Positions 1 through 9,926 of a DNA stretch of 59,915 nt are shown in pieces. The first letter of the stretch is position 1, and each line of letters starts with the position of its first letter. This DNA is from CAWUIO01 sp963922455 (lineage in GTDB: Bacteria > Bacteroidota > Bacteroidia > Cytophagales > Microscillaceae): assembly GCA_963922455.1 (NCBI GenBank), contig CAWUIO010000027.1:1-59915 (forward strand), in the 5' to 3' direction. The notes beneath the pieces are model-generated. The model was not told where the DNA came from and ran no database searches. It worked only from the letters and a program-made list of their open reading frames with translations. Made by a program: the position numbers and the translations under genes.

Positions 1-39
1 AAAATCCTGTGATAATTACGAAACTAGAGTCTTGAGGAA

Positions 40-2922
40 TTAATGCGCCTCGAGCCAATTTTCCCCTTCCCCCATGCCGATGGCCATGGGCACGATCAGG
101 GGCAGGGCGTTTTTCATAAGCTCTTCTACGGCCGGCCTCAATATATCCAACTCGTCCCGATGGGCATCAAATACCAATTCATCGTGTACTTGCAAGATCA
201 TACGGCTTTTTAAATTCTTTTCCTGGATAAAACGATCGATATGGATCATAGCCAGCTTAATCATATCGGCCGCACTTCCCTGGATGGGCGCATTGATGGC
301 GTTTCTTTCGGCATTGCCCCTTTCTACATTATTTCGGGAATTGATATTGCGTAAATATCGACGTCGGCCTAAAATAGTCTCCACATACTCCTTCTCCCGG
401 GCATCTTGCACTACCTGGTCCATATAAGCTTTGATGGCGGGAAACTCTTCAAAATAGGAGTTTATGATTTCCCCGGCCTCCTTGCGGGCTATATTAAGCC
501 TTTGCGATAAGCCGTGGGCCGAAATCCCGTAAATTATGCCAAAGTTGGCGGTTTTGGCCTTGCTTCGCATAAGACTTTCCACGGCTTCCAGTTCTACTTT
601 ATAGAGTTTGGCAGCGGTGGTGGCGTGAATATCGGCTCCGGCCCGGAATGCCTGCATCATGGTCTCATCCTGACTGAATGCAGCCATAATCCGCAACTCG
701 ATTTGAGAGTAATCGGCCGAGAGTAAGACATAGTCTTCATTACGTGGCACAAAGGCACGGCGGATAGCCCGTCCCCTTTGGGTGCGGATAGGTATATTCT
801 GTAAATTAGGGTTGGCCGAGCTTAGTCTTCCGGTAGCCGCTACGGCTTGGTTGTAGGAGGTGTGAATATGGCCCGTTTTGGGATGGATTAGCCCGGGAAG
901 CGCATCTACATAGGTGTTTTTTAGTTTTTCCGTTTCCCGGTATTCGAGTACCCGGGCCACAATCTCGTGCTCATCGGCCAAGCGGATCAAAATTTCTTCT
1001 CCGGTGGCGTATTGACCAGTCTTGGTCTTTTTGGGTTTATCAACCAGCTTAAGCTTATCAAAAAGGATTTCTCCTAATTGCTTGGGAGAGGCAATATTAA
1101 ATTCGGCCCCGGCCAGCTCAAATATGCGCAGGGATAAGCCTTGTAAGCCCGTGAGAAGTTCACTGGAAATTTCTTCTAAGGTGCTAGCGTCCACCCGGAT
1201 TCCTTCGTGCTCCATGCCAGCAAGCACAGGAACCAAAGGCGTTTCCACTTCATCGTGCACCCGGCGTAAGTTCCAGGCTTGGCGGAGGTATTCTGGACTT
1301 TCCGGATCAAGTGCCGGATGGGAGGGAGCGTCAGGGGTGTCTAAGAATGGCGCTAATTTTTGCTTGAGTTGCCAAGTGATATCGGCATCTTCCCCGGCAT
1401 ACTCCAAGATTTCTTGAGGCTTTAAATCTTGCATATTGCCCTGCTTGGCCCCTTTTTTACCAATCAAAGACTCAATACTGACTGGTTTGTACTGAAGATA
1501 AGACTCGGCCAGGGCATCCATGTTGTGCCTTTTGTCGGGCTCAATTAAGTAGTGGGCCAGCATGGTATCAAACAAGGGGCTTTGAATCTCTACTCCATAA
1601 TTTTTTAATACGGCTAAGTCATACTTGATATTCTGGGCTATCTTGATGATGTTGGGGCTCTCAAAGGCCGGTTTGAGTTTTTCCAGCAAAGCCTTTACCT
1701 CCTGGGGTATTTGATCACTTGGGTGATTAGGAAAAGGAATGTAGTAGGCTTCTCCTGGGTAGGTAGCAAAGGCGATTCCTACAAGGGCGGCATCCAAGGG
1801 GTTGAGGCTACTGGTCTCGGTATCAAAACAAAATTCTTTTTGGGCCAATAATAAGTGTACGAGCCGGTCTATTTGAGGAGCATCTTCCAATAAGTGGTAA
1901 TGATGGATAGTGTTGCGGATGGTTTTGATGCTAGGCGTAGCAATAGCTGTTTGGCCGGAGCTTTCCGGGGAGGGGGTTTCAAACAGTTTTTGTTGACCCG
2001 ATGGGGCCGCACCCGATGAAGGGCTGGCCTTGGTGGCAGGGGCCGTATCGGGAAATAAACGTTTTTTGAGGGTACGAAACTCTAACTCATCAAACAAGGA
2101 GATGATCTGGTCTCGGTCTAGGGGGCTTTCTTTTAAAGCATCCGGATCGAAAGGAATATCCACATCGGTAATAATGGTTGCCAGACGCTTAGAAAGCAGG
2201 CCTTGCTCGCCAAACTCGATTACTTTTTCCTTTTGCTTCCCTTTGAGCTTATCTACGTTTTCCAAAAGGCCCTCGACTGAGCCGTAGGCTTTAAGAAACT
2301 TCACTGCGGTTTTGGCGCCCACTCCGGGTATACCGGGGATGTTATCACTGGCGTCTCCTTGGAGGCCCAGTAAGTCAATCACCTGCTCAACCCGCTCGAT
2401 ATCAAACTTTTCCAATACCTCAGGAATGCCCCAAACGCTCACACTATTTCCTAGGAAAGCGGGCTTAAATAAAAAAATATCGTCTTCTACCAGCTGGGCG
2501 TAATCTTTATCCGGGGTCATCATGTACACCTGGAATTCTCCGGTACGGGCGGCTCTTTTGGCAATAGTACCGATAATGTCGTCGGCTTCGAAGCCAGGTT
2601 TAACCAAAATTGGGATATTAAAGGCTTCTACCATTTTATAAATGTAAGGAATGGCAGTGGTGATATCTTCAGGTTGGACATCTCGATTGGCCTTGTATTC
2701 TTTAAACTCTTCGTGCCTAAAGGTAGGTTGGGCGGTATCAAAGGCAACACCAATATGGCTGGGCTTTTCTTTTTTGAGTACATCCAGTAGGGTATTGGTA
2801 AAACCCAAAACGGCCCCAGTATTCATACCCTTGGAATTGATACGCGGATTTTTGCTGAAAGCAAAATGAGCCCGGTAAATCAGGGCCATGGCATCCAGTA
2901 AGAAGAGTTTGTTTTTGCTCAT
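40..2922 (-). CDS. polA: DNA polymerase I
   Basis: Repair and Okazaki-fragment polymerase, 960 aa, a normal length for the family. The 5'-3' exonuclease domain fills about residues 1-290. A Pro/Ser-rich linker (about 292-335) follows. The 3'-5' exonuclease domain starts near 340 and keeps the metal-binding DTET (367-370) and YAGEDAD motifs, so proofreading should be active. In the polymerase domain I see motif A DYSQIELR (737-744), motif B RSKAKTANFGIIYG (786-799) and motif C VHDE (912-915). The gene starts with ATG at 2922, 42 bases after the DUF4286 stop, so the two are probably co-transcribed. No anomalies. Confidence 0.98.
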   Translation of the reverse strand: MSKNKLFLLDAMALIYRAHFAFSKNPRINSKGMNTGAVLGFTNTLLDVLKKEKPSHIGVAFDTAQPTFRHEEFKEYKANRDVQPEDITTAIPYIYKMVEAFNIPILVKPGFEADDIIGTIAKRAARTGEFQVYMMTPDKDYAQLVEDDIFLFKPAFLGNSVSVWGIPEVLEKFDIERVEQVIDLLGLQGDASDNIPGIPGVGAKTAVKFLKAYGSVEGLLENVDKLKGKQKEKVIEFGEQGLLSKRLATIITDVDIPFDPDALKESPLDRDQIISLFDELEFRTLKKRLFPDTAPATKASPSSGAAPSGQQKLFETPSPESSGQTAIATPSIKTIRNTIHHYHLLEDAPQIDRLVHLLLAQKEFCFDTETSSLNPLDAALVGIAFATYPGEAYYIPFPNHPSDQIPQEVKALLEKLKPAFESPNIIKIAQNIKYDLAVLKNYGVEIQSPLFDTMLAHYLIEPDKRHNMDALAESYLQYKPVSIESLIGKKGAKQGNMQDLKPQEILEYAGEDADITWQLKQKLAPFLDTPDAPSHPALDPESPEYLRQAWNLRRVHDEVETPLVPVLAGMEHEGIRVDASTLEEISSELLTGLQGLSLRIFELAGAEFNIASPKQLGEILFDKLKLVDKPKKTKTGQYATGEEILIRLADEHEIVARVLEYRETEKLKNTYVDALPGLIHPKTGHIHTSYNQAVAATGRLSSANPNLQNIPIRTQRGRAIRRAFVPRNEDYVLLSADYSQIELRIMAAFSQDETMMQAFRAGADIHATTAAKLYKVELEAVESLMRSKAKTANFGIIYGISAHGLSQRLNIARKEAGEIINSYFEEFPAIKAYMDQVVQDAREKEYVETILGRRRYLRNINSRNNVERGNAERNAINAPIQGSAADMIKLAMIHIDRFIQEKNLKSRMILQVHDELVFDAHRDELDILRPAVEELMKNALPLIVPMAIGMGEGENWLEAH

Positions 2923-2964
2923 ATCCTTAGTTTTTTAAGAAAAGGAATTTATAAAGATAAATCC

Positions 2965-3273
2965 CTATTTCACCACTTCCAAAAGGGTTTGGTAGGCTAG
3001 GACTTTGTCACCAAATTTATCTACCATCATTTGCTGAAAACGCCCGGCGTGATTTTCGGTAAAGTGTAGGAAGGCATTTAGATCGGAAAGATAATATTGA
3101 TAGGCGTAGGTATGACCCGGGGTTTCATCTTGGTCGGTCAACATTCGGAAGATGCGGTACTCGATAAAGAGGCCGGTTTTGAGCATTTCGGGGATATACA
3201 CCTCTTGCATCCAAGCGGACCAATCGGTGTGAACGGGCTCTTCTACATTAAGGGTGACATTAAACACGATCAT
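2965..3273 (-). CDS. DUF4286 family protein
   Basis: Small 102-aa cytosolic protein with no signal peptide or membrane segment. It matches my recollection of the DUF4286 family found across Bacteroidota: N-terminal MIVFNVTLNVE, a central EYRIFRML segment and a C-terminal VLAYQTLLEVV. The fold is probably a ferredoxin-like dimeric barrel (inference). The biochemical role is unknown. It lies directly upstream of polA on the same strand with a 42-base gap, which suggests one transcript. The region upstream holds a dispersed palindromic repeat. Confidence 0.8.
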   Translation of the reverse strand: MIVFNVTLNVEEPVHTDWSAWMQEVYIPEMLKTGLFIEYRIFRMLTDQDETPGHTYAYQYYLSDLNAFLHFTENHAGRFQQMMVDKFGDKVLAYQTLLEVVK

Positions 3274-3450
3274 GATATACAGGCTTTAAAAGATGAATGG
3301 TTTTTACAAATTTTTAAGTATTGTAGAAAAATCCCCAAGAAAAAGGCAGGCTTCATATAAGGGCTTACTACAAGGATATAGGTATTCAGAAAGAAAAGCA
3401 AAACTTTGTCGGGCTTAGCCCTTATTTGCTTATTCGGGAGATATTTCTTT

Positions 3451-3578
3451 GGCTGAGGGATAGAGCGGCCTGTTTGAGCTCGTGTGGGGTTTGTGGGGAA
3501 AGGCAGCGAGTAGCGAAAGCCCGACCCCGGCGGCACTATCCAGGCTAGTGGGTAATTTGCGAATCGCCGGGGGCAGCT
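3451..3578 (-). repeat. Dispersed palindromic repeat, copy 1
   Basis: Member of a ~130-bp family whose other copies in this window are at 12444, 20814, 27895, 34298, 36048, 45190, 51871 and 59826. In forward sense the unit has a head GGGGCTGCCCCCGGC, a variable 30-45 bp spacer, the inverted arm GCCGGGGTCGGGC, a conserved core TTTCGCTACTCGC and a tail ending CTCTATCCCTCAGCC. This copy is inverted and its head is altered (GCAGCTC instead of GCAGCCCC). It fills most of the 317-bp gap between the DUF4286 gene and the large T9SS gene, ending 12 bp from that gene's stop. Confidence 0.85.
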
Positions 3579-3590
3579 CTATATCAAAAA

Positions 3591-6500
3591 TTAGGGGATT
3601 ACTTGGATCCAACCTCGGCAGCGAACGCCCTGAGGGGAAATCAATACGTAATAGTAGGTGCCCAAGATACCTTCACCCCGCCAATCGTTTTGGTAATTAT
3701 CGCTTTCATAGACTTTATTTCCCCAGCGGTTGTATATCTCGAGGCGGTAATTCGGGCGATTGGGGAGGGTAAATTCCTCGTTGAGCCCTCTCCCGTCGGG
3801 GGTAATGACATTGGGAGGTAAGGTTTGGTTGTCTTCCACCTCAAGCGTTTGGGTCAAGGTTTCATCACATTGTCGGCTTATTCCGGTTAAACTGACCGTA
3901 AATTCCCCGGCCGGAACATTGGGGAAAGGTATGGCATATGCTTCTGGGCTAGCTTCGGTTAAGACCGTACCGTCGCCGAGACGCCATTCGTAGAGCTCAG
4001 CCCCAGAGGAGTTATTGGTAAAATTAAGAACCGTGGGCTCCGAACAGCCACTTTGACGTTCTACCTGAAAATCAAGAATAATTTCCGGAACCACATCTAC
4101 AAAAATTTGAGCCGTGTCAAGGCAGCCAAGCGATGATTCGGCAATAACCGTGTACATTGTAGACACTGAGGGGCTAGCAATGGGATTAGCGATGGTGGGG
4201 TCGCTCAAACCTGTAGTGGGAGTCCAGTTTATTTCCGCGGGCCGATCGGTTTGTATTTCAAGTGGCAAGCTGTCACCAAAGCATACGACAGCATCATTGG
4301 GAGGAAGAATATTCATGTCACGAACGCTAAGGGTTCTTTGAACAATCTTGCTTTCTGGACATATGGAGTCCCGCTCGGCTGAGAGGGTTATGAGAAAATC
4401 GCCTTCTTGGTCAAAGGTAAGTACCACGGTATCAATATTATTAAACGTACCCTTACTTTCTATTTCCCAGACCCAATCTAGAGTGGCGGTACCTGTTGTG
4501 TCATATACAAACGTAAGTTCGGAAGGAAGGCAGACGGTATCGACGGGTATCCTGGTAAAGTCTAGGATATTAAAATCATCGTCGAGCTCCTCGATGACAA
4601 AGACCGTGACCGTATCTTGGGAAGTACAACCAAAGGCATCGGTTACCGTGGCAATGTACTCGGTAGTTTGATCGGGGGAGGCAATGGGGTTGGGTATGCT
4701 TGGATCGCTAAGGCCTATGGTTGGCGACCAAGAATAGGTGAAAGGATCGGTAGAAGACACCCCCAAGTCAAGTTGAACCTGATCAAAATAACAGATAGTG
4801 GTGTCAAGGCTAATGTTATCCACTTGGATACGCGATACCGGGAAATCGAAAGAAGCGGTATCAAATTGGGTACAGTTAAGGATATTCGAGATAACTAAAT
4901 CGACCCTATATACGCCATTGGTATCAAAAACCCAGGTTAAGTCCCTCTGGGTGCTTACTAAGACACTATCGATAAACCACTGCCAACTGGTAGCCCCCAA
5001 GCCGTTATACTGGAAAAGGATATTGGAGGGGAAAACACAGGCATTCGTAGCTGGTATAAGGCCTGCATCTATGTCCAGCGGAACAAAGCGGGCATCTAGG
5101 TTTTCAAGGTCTATTTTGATAGCACCTGTATTGCAGTTTATGCTGTTGTCACGGGTAGACCAAGCCCCAGGAGTGGCCCCTAAGTCGGTTGTGAAATTGC
5201 CGCCAACGTTACACGAGGCACAAGCAATGTGGTATATCACGCCATCTTCAGTAAAGCGGCTGGTCCCGCCATCTACGTGGTCTTGGGACTGGCTTCCTCC
5301 AAAGAAAGTCCCGTATAACAAGGTATCGGAGTCTTTGGCCAGAATAGCTATGTAAAAGTCATTGCCATCGGTAGTGCTTCGGATAGCTTGGGGAGTTACG
5401 GGAAGGCCAAAGGTACTACTTAGGGAATTTCTGCCAAAGTTTGTATCACCTCCCCAACCGGCCAAATAAATATTGTCACACTGATTGACCAAAAAAGCAG
5501 TGGGAGAAATATCGGGAGATCCACTTCCTCTACCGAAAACGGTTGATAACAAAGACGTAGTAAGGTTAGAATCTAGTTTTTGGATGAACTGGCCACTGTT
5601 GGGTATGTGGTAGACTGTATCGGGAAATACAGGATAATCGCCAAAGCTGAGGCCAAAGGCATACACATTTTCTTCTTCATCCAGATCCATTAAGTAGGCC
5701 CCGTCTATCTGGTTGGTGCCTAAATAAGTAAATCGTTCTAAGGCTCCCTCGGGAGATAAGCGGGCCAGGTAAGCATCGGCTGAGCCAAGCGGTGTATTGG
5801 CCAGCGCATCAACCTGGAAAGAATTTGGGATATCATTGCTAAGCGTGGTTCCGCAGACGTAGATTTGTTCCCGGGAGTTTATTTTTAGCGAGAAGGCGGC
5901 ATCACTAGCACTTCCCCCCAGGGCCGTACTCCAAATAATTTGATCTAAATTGGGGCTCAATTTCATAATCACCCCATCTTGTCCGCCGGATAAGGGGGTA
6001 GATTGCGCCCCTAGAATGGGAAAGTCTGAGGAGAGTGTACTGCTTGAGATATAAATAAAGCCCGATGAGTCTGTAATTACTTCCCCCCGGGCCTCATCAC
6101 CGTAATTGGTCAAGAAAGCTTGGTTAAAGCCGTCATTTCCAGTTCCTCCCAGGAAGGTGGATTGGAGTAAGGCTCCATTACTATCCAGTTTGCTCACAAT
6201 GATATCCGTACCGGCGATAAAATCATTACCCGAAACTGTAATCGGGTTACCTCCCCGGAAAGTATTTTGGATGGCAGCAGCGGTTGTAGGATAATTGGCC
6301 GAGCCGCTTGTACCGAATATGACTAATTCATTGTTGGGATTAACGATTAGGCTGTGGGGAAATTCGGATTGGCTACCCCCCAAAAGGGTAGCGTAGAGTA
6401 AATCGCTCCCGTCTTCATTAAATTTTAGAATGACAATATCAGAGCTTCCCCCTTGGTTGGTTAAGGTGAAGGGGCCTAATTGAGAACTCCCGATGTTTAC

Positions 6501-7394
6501 ACCATTGGTAAACATGATGCCACCGTCGTAAAAATTACCAGCCGCATCAAAAGTGGCAGTAAAGCCCCAGTTGTCAAAAAATGCGCCGGAGTAGGTGATA
6601 AATACCAACTCCGGGTCAATAACCAGGGGATAATTGGGGTCATAGCCTTCGGGAAACTCAAAATACACCACTTGATCTACCAAAACAAACCGGGAGGCTA
6701 CCTCTACTTTTTGACCTTTGATTTCTTGGTAAGAGAATGGCTTTTTTTCAATGACTTGATTGATACTGGTTTGGATATATAGATTTTCGTCTTCTAGCCA
6801 TATTTTTTCAGCTCCGGCATACTCCATTCGTATAGCCGAAGGATTGGCTCCGGTCTGCACGTAAAACTCATATTTTAAGCTCGAGGATTGGCTGAGAAGG
6901 AGTAGATCAATACCGGGGTACAAACTTTCATAGCGTACTTTTTGGAAAGAGGGGGCTTGGCTTGCCCATCGGGAGCGATCTTCCCCGAGATAGAAATTGC
7001 TTTTAAGTCTTTGTTTACTTTCTCCTTGTAAGTGAGGGGTCTGATGGCTAAAAGCATCTAAGAAACTAACTTCATAGCTATGTCCGTGGATCGTGTCATG
7101 GACTTCGTGGGCAGCAGGCGGACTCGCTTTATGATCATCATGGGCGTTTTCCCAAAAGATGTACTGTAAGGAGCGGTCTTTTAGTAAAAGAGCTCCACTT
7201 GGTATATCCGTTCGATATTTTACTTCCTTATCCCATTGTCCTTTATTTTGAACAAAGTAAAGACTGGAGCCAGATTGGGCTTGCACGGCTGCAGTATTGT
7301 GAGGATGATGGTGTGAAGTGGATTCTTGACTTATTCCGGTAAATGGATAAAAAGTGCTAAGGATGAAGAGTAGAAAAGGATAAAGATATTTCAT
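3591..7394 (-). CDS. Giant T9SS type-B cargo protein (DUF7948/SBBP/PKD)
   Basis: Exported 1267-aa protein. It opens with a signal peptide (about residues 1-22). A DUF7948-like domain follows (about 45-260, containing FVQNKGQWDKEVKYR). The middle (about 265-760) is a series of repeats with motifs such as LLGGSQS, FLGGTGNDG and ALGGSASDA, as in SBBP-type beta-propeller proteins. Several PKD/Ig-like modules come next (about 785-1180). The final ~70 residues carry the gliding-motility/CHU_C T9SS type-B signal (NVITPDGRGLNEEF, YNRWGNKVYES, GTYYYVL). The product should be secreted through T9SS and placed on or released from the cell surface. Its role is probably adhesion or gliding, but this is inferred from architecture only. 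It is a single transcription unit flanked by repeat copy 1 and by the DUF1573 terminator. Confidence 0.92.
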   Translation of the reverse strand: MKYLYPFLLFILSTFYPFTGISQESTSHHHPHNTAAVQAQSGSSLYFVQNKGQWDKEVKYRTDIPSGALLLKDRSLQYIFWENAHDDHKASPPAAHEVHDTIHGHSYEVSFLDAFSHQTPHLQGESKQRLKSNFYLGEDRSRWASQAPSFQKVRYESLYPGIDLLLLSQSSSLKYEFYVQTGANPSAIRMEYAGAEKIWLEDENLYIQTSINQVIEKKPFSYQEIKGQKVEVASRFVLVDQVVYFEFPEGYDPNYPLVIDPELVFITYSGAFFDNWGFTATFDAAGNFYDGGIMFTNGVNIGSSQLGPFTLTNQGGSSDIVILKFNEDGSDLLYATLLGGSQSEFPHSLIVNPNNELVIFGTSGSANYPTTAAAIQNTFRGGNPITVSGNDFIAGTDIIVSKLDSNGALLQSTFLGGTGNDGFNQAFLTNYGDEARGEVITDSSGFIYISSSTLSSDFPILGAQSTPLSGGQDGVIMKLSPNLDQIIWSTALGGSASDAAFSLKINSREQIYVCGTTLSNDIPNSFQVDALANTPLGSADAYLARLSPEGALERFTYLGTNQIDGAYLMDLDEEENVYAFGLSFGDYPVFPDTVYHIPNSGQFIQKLDSNLTTSLLSTVFGRGSGSPDISPTAFLVNQCDNIYLAGWGGDTNFGRNSLSSTFGLPVTPQAIRSTTDGNDFYIAILAKDSDTLLYGTFFGGSQSQDHVDGGTSRFTEDGVIYHIACASCNVGGNFTTDLGATPGAWSTRDNSINCNTGAIKIDLENLDARFVPLDIDAGLIPATNACVFPSNILFQYNGLGATSWQWFIDSVLVSTQRDLTWVFDTNGVYRVDLVISNILNCTQFDTASFDFPVSRIQVDNISLDTTICYFDQVQLDLGVSSTDPFTYSWSPTIGLSDPSIPNPIASPDQTTEYIATVTDAFGCTSQDTVTVFVIEELDDDFNILDFTRIPVDTVCLPSELTFVYDTTGTATLDWVWEIESKGTFNNIDTVVLTFDQEGDFLITLSAERDSICPESKIVQRTLSVRDMNILPPNDAVVCFGDSLPLEIQTDRPAEINWTPTTGLSDPTIANPIASPSVSTMYTVIAESSLGCLDTAQIFVDVVPEIILDFQVERQSGCSEPTVLNFTNNSSGAELYEWRLGDGTVLTEASPEAYAIPFPNVPAGEFTVSLTGISRQCDETLTQTLEVEDNQTLPPNVITPDGRGLNEEFTLPNRPNYRLEIYNRWGNKVYESDNYQNDWRGEGILGTYYYVLISPQGVRCRGWIQVIP

Positions 7395-7532
7395 ATACGG
7401 GCTATACTCATGGCTGCAAAAAGAAGCAGTATAATTATATAAAAATAACGCAATCTTATCAGATTGCCATATACATTAACACTCCCTGCTTAGGAATAGA
7501 CACCGATTAAGCCGCCTTGGTAAACAGGAGCA

Positions 7533-7564
7533 TAAAAAAAGCCGGGCTATAAACCAGCCCGGCT
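7533..7564 (-). terminator. Rho-independent terminator after the DUF1573 gene
   Basis: The 9-bp perfect arms AGCCGGGCT at 7540-7548 and 7556-7564 enclose a 7-nt loop. On the minus strand the hairpin is followed by a run of Ts (complement of 7534-7540). It sits 23 bases past the DUF1573 stop codon and separates that gene from the T9SS cargo gene downstream. Confidence 0.88.
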
Positions 7565-7587
7565 CTATTTAAGATGCAGTTCTTTTA

Positions 7588-8703
7588 TTATTTAGAATCA
7601 TCTTCTGGGGCAGCGGGATCTAAAATGTCAGCGGAGATATTGATTCGGTTTACTGAGCTAGCCGGATCATTGGAAATGATAGTCACGTTTTGTCTTTGCT
7701 TTCCTTTTTTAGTTCCACTAGAATACGTAACATCAATTGTGGTAGATTCTCCGGGGGCTAGATTGGTCTTTTTAGGACGGCTGGCCGTGCAACCGCAAGA
7801 AGCCTTGGTTTTGCGGATAATCAAGGGGGCATCTCCATCGTTGGTGATGGTAAAAGAGGCTGTATTGCGCGTATTTTGGTTGATTTTACCAAAATCATGA
7901 TTGACTTTGTCTAAGCGGATACGAGGCACTTTGGTGGCATCGGTGATATTACCAAAATTCTCAACCACATTAGAGCTGATATAAATGCGTTTGCTGGGCA
8001 TTTCCGAATCATTCGTGATTAAGTTGAACGAGTTGGAAACATATCCCCAGTCATTTTGCTTAGTTGCATCAAAAGTGAAGGAAATTTTGACGGAGTCTTT
8101 GGGGTTTACCGTAGAAGTACTGGCATGGGCTTCAATGTGGGCCGGTAAAGTAGATAAGCTTTTCTCAAGATCTATCTCTATGGCTTGGCTAGTTTCGTTA
8201 AACAATACCAAAGATTTTTCAGACTGGGCATCGTGAAATACTTTCCCAAAATATACATTGCGAGAATTCATACGAAGGTTCCCCATTTTGGCCGGATACC
8301 AGTCAGCAATTCCTTTTTGACGGGCAGCAACTTCTCCCGCGATGGAAAGGGAAACGTATTGAGGTTCTCCATCGGTAAACACACTGATGGTTTTATTAAA
8401 TTTACCGGGGCGGTTCAGGGGATTGTATACGGCTTCCACTTTGCCAGTTTTTCCCGGCGCAATGGGGTCTTTGCTCCACTCAGGGGTTGTACATCCGCAA
8501 GAAGCCTTTACATTGGTTAATTTGATGGGAGCCTCTCCGGTATTGGTAAATTCAAAAACCACAGAAACTTTTCCGCCATCTTCCTGAATTGTGCCAAAGG
8601 TATGGCTGGTCTTTTCAAAAACTATCTTTCCCTGAGCTAAGGCTTGGCTCGAGAGAGTCACTAATAGGCCAAAAATGCTGCCTAGTAATAGTACTTTTTT
8701 CAT
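7588..8703 (-). CDS. DUF1573 tandem-domain exported protein
   Basis: About 371 aa from the ATG at 8703. I prefer this start over the in-frame codon at 8760 because it begins a clean signal peptide (MKKVLLLGSIFGLLVTL, cleavage after ALA). Two DUF1573 domains are visible. Each carries a conserved SCGCT motif (in KASCGCTTPEWSK and KASCGCTASRPKK) and a DFG or TFG strand start (SHTFGTI, NHDFGKI). The domains are Ig-like and widespread in Bacteroidota envelope proteins; the exact function is not known. A convincing promoter lies at 8780-8809 and a terminator at 7533-7564, so the gene is monocistronic. The Cys pairs could form disulfides in the periplasm (inference). Confidence 0.9.
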   Translation of the reverse strand: MKKVLLLGSIFGLLVTLSSQALAQGKIVFEKTSHTFGTIQEDGGKVSVVFEFTNTGEAPIKLTNVKASCGCTTPEWSKDPIAPGKTGKVEAVYNPLNRPGKFNKTISVFTDGEPQYVSLSIAGEVAARQKGIADWYPAKMGNLRMNSRNVYFGKVFHDAQSEKSLVLFNETSQAIEIDLEKSLSTLPAHIEAHASTSTVNPKDSVKISFTFDATKQNDWGYVSNSFNLITNDSEMPSKRIYISSNVVENFGNITDATKVPRIRLDKVNHDFGKINQNTRNTASFTITNDGDAPLIIRKTKASCGCTASRPKKTNLAPGESTTIDVTYSSGTKKGKQRQNVTIISNDPASSVNRINISADILDPAAPEDDSK

Positions 8704-8779
8704 TTTTTGATCGGTAGAATTGGTACAATGGGTAATTGCAATATACTGCTTTATACCCAAAAAACTGGAAAAAGGGGGG

Positions 8780-8809
8780 TAAAGATACCTCTCTTGCTCA
8801 CCTTAACAA
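8780..8809 (-). promoter_or_regulatory. Bacteroidota-type promoter for the DUF1573 gene
   Basis: On the minus strand there is TTG (8807-8809), a 19-nt spacer, and TATCTTTA (8780-8787). This matches the TTG-N19-TAnnTTTG consensus of the Bacteroidota primary sigma factor at all but the last base. The start codon lies about 77 nt further on. Confidence 0.6.
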
Positions 8810-8869
8810 TGCCTTAACAAATTAGGTTCAAGTTAGATAAAGTAATTGTTAAGTTCCTGGCCAAAAGCA

Positions 8870-9454
8870 TTAATCCAATTTTCCGGCCGGAGGTTGTTTG
8901 TCAAACTCTACGACAAAGATGCTTCCTTGACCCACTTTACTTTCCAGGTATATGGAACCACCCAAGACTTCACTCGGGCTTATAGTTTTAAGTTGGCCTT
9001 GGGGAAGGCTGATGTGTATAGGAATACTGGCTTGGCCCAAAGTACAGGGCTCATGGGAATATTTTTCCAAATCTAAGCCTATGCTATTGTCTTGAAAACT
9101 GAGCCATATCGAGCCTTGATTGTAGTTACTGCTTATCTTGATGATTGGGGTCTTTCCTGGATAATCATACTGCATCGCATGGCTTATCAGTTGATGAAAG
9201 AGAGACTCAAGATGCGCGTGTGGAAACAGTATTTGAGGGCATGAAGAAAAATCATATAAAATCTTAGCCTGTTTTGCTCGGATGATATGATTTAAATTTA
9301 AGGTAACTTGATCCAACAGGTTCTCGAAATAAATAAGCTGGTAGGAGACCTGTTTCTTGAGGCGAAGCTGGAACTGATAGTCCAAACTTTCTACAATAGT
9401 TTTCAAGGCAAGAGAGGCTTCTTCCAGTTTGTGAACGTTTATTGCATTATTCAT
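8870..9454 (-). CDS. Histidine-kinase-like ATPase fold protein, probably catalytically dead
   Basis: 194 aa with no transmembrane segment. Residues 1-70 are helical and look like a dimerisation region, but I see no phospho-acceptor HisKA motif. Residues 80-185 follow the HATPase_c pattern. The N-box reads FHQLISHAMQY, so the two usual Asn are Gln88 and His92. The G1 box reads DNSIGLD, with Ser124 for the usual Gly. The G2 region GGSIYLESKVGQGSIF is well kept. The loss of N-box Asn suggests poor Mg-ATP binding. It may be a remnant or an adaptor that lost kinase function. No response regulator is adjacent. Confidence 0.65.
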   Translation of the reverse strand: MNNAINVHKLEEASLALKTIVESLDYQFQLRLKKQVSYQLIYFENLLDQVTLNLNHIIRAKQAKILYDFSSCPQILFPHAHLESLFHQLISHAMQYDYPGKTPIIKISSNYNQGSIWLSFQDNSIGLDLEKYSHEPCTLGQASIPIHISLPQGQLKTISPSEVLGGSIYLESKVGQGSIFVVEFDKQPPAGKLD

Positions 9455-9926
9455 TAGGTATAATTTTAGGTTTCCGGAAGCCTAAATCGTTTTAGAATTC
9501 TGCTAAGATGTATGTGTAAATAATTTTTGCTCCCGAATGGATTAACTGGCTATAACTCGCGGTTACAAACGAGACTGTTTTTTCTAATAAGAAAAGGACA
9601 AACGAATAGATAAAAGGAAGACGTAGACCTTGGCTGGAGATCCGGGTCCTCGTGGTAAGATGGATTCCATAGAAGTCTTCAACTCCTAAATCTTACCTAA
9701 AACCTTTACCTAATCATAATTTTAGATTAAATAGAAACAGTCTTCAACGCCAAGTAATTAATCCAAGTGCTTGCTAAGCATTTGGTGGACTATTTGACTG
9801 ATATTATTGAATAGAACGGTGCTTTAGGGATGGGGTTATGACAAATTTGAAAGGAATCTTACAAAGATTCATATTGTACTTGTTTCCAACTAGTTGCAAA
9901 AAGCAATACCGATAAAAATAAGGGGC
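9455..9926. other. Intergenic region, 472 bp, nothing firm
   Basis: AT-rich spacer between the kinase-like gene and the transpeptidase-fold gene. I see no ORF with coding character, no palindromic repeat copy and no strong hairpin. A 10-base direct repeat AGTCTTCAAC occurs twice, near 9675 and 9739. The region must hold the promoter of the kinase-like gene, but no good TAnnTTTG box could be assigned. Confidence 0.5.

Noticed and set aside
3270..3536. Open frames crossing the dispersed repeat (also at 3482-3772, 20600-20920 and 36041-36232)
   Set aside because: They arise from the conserved repeat sequence, which lacks stops in some frames; they have no starts with coding character and differ between copies.
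7451..7466. Short inverted repeat CAATCT-N4-AGATTG upstream of the large T9SS gene
   Set aside because: Six-bp arms are expected by chance at this length, and no promoter or conserved context supports it.
9660..9760. Duplicated AGTCTTCAAC in the gap after the kinase-like gene as an attachment site
   Set aside because: Only ten bases, no integrase and nothing mobile between the copies.
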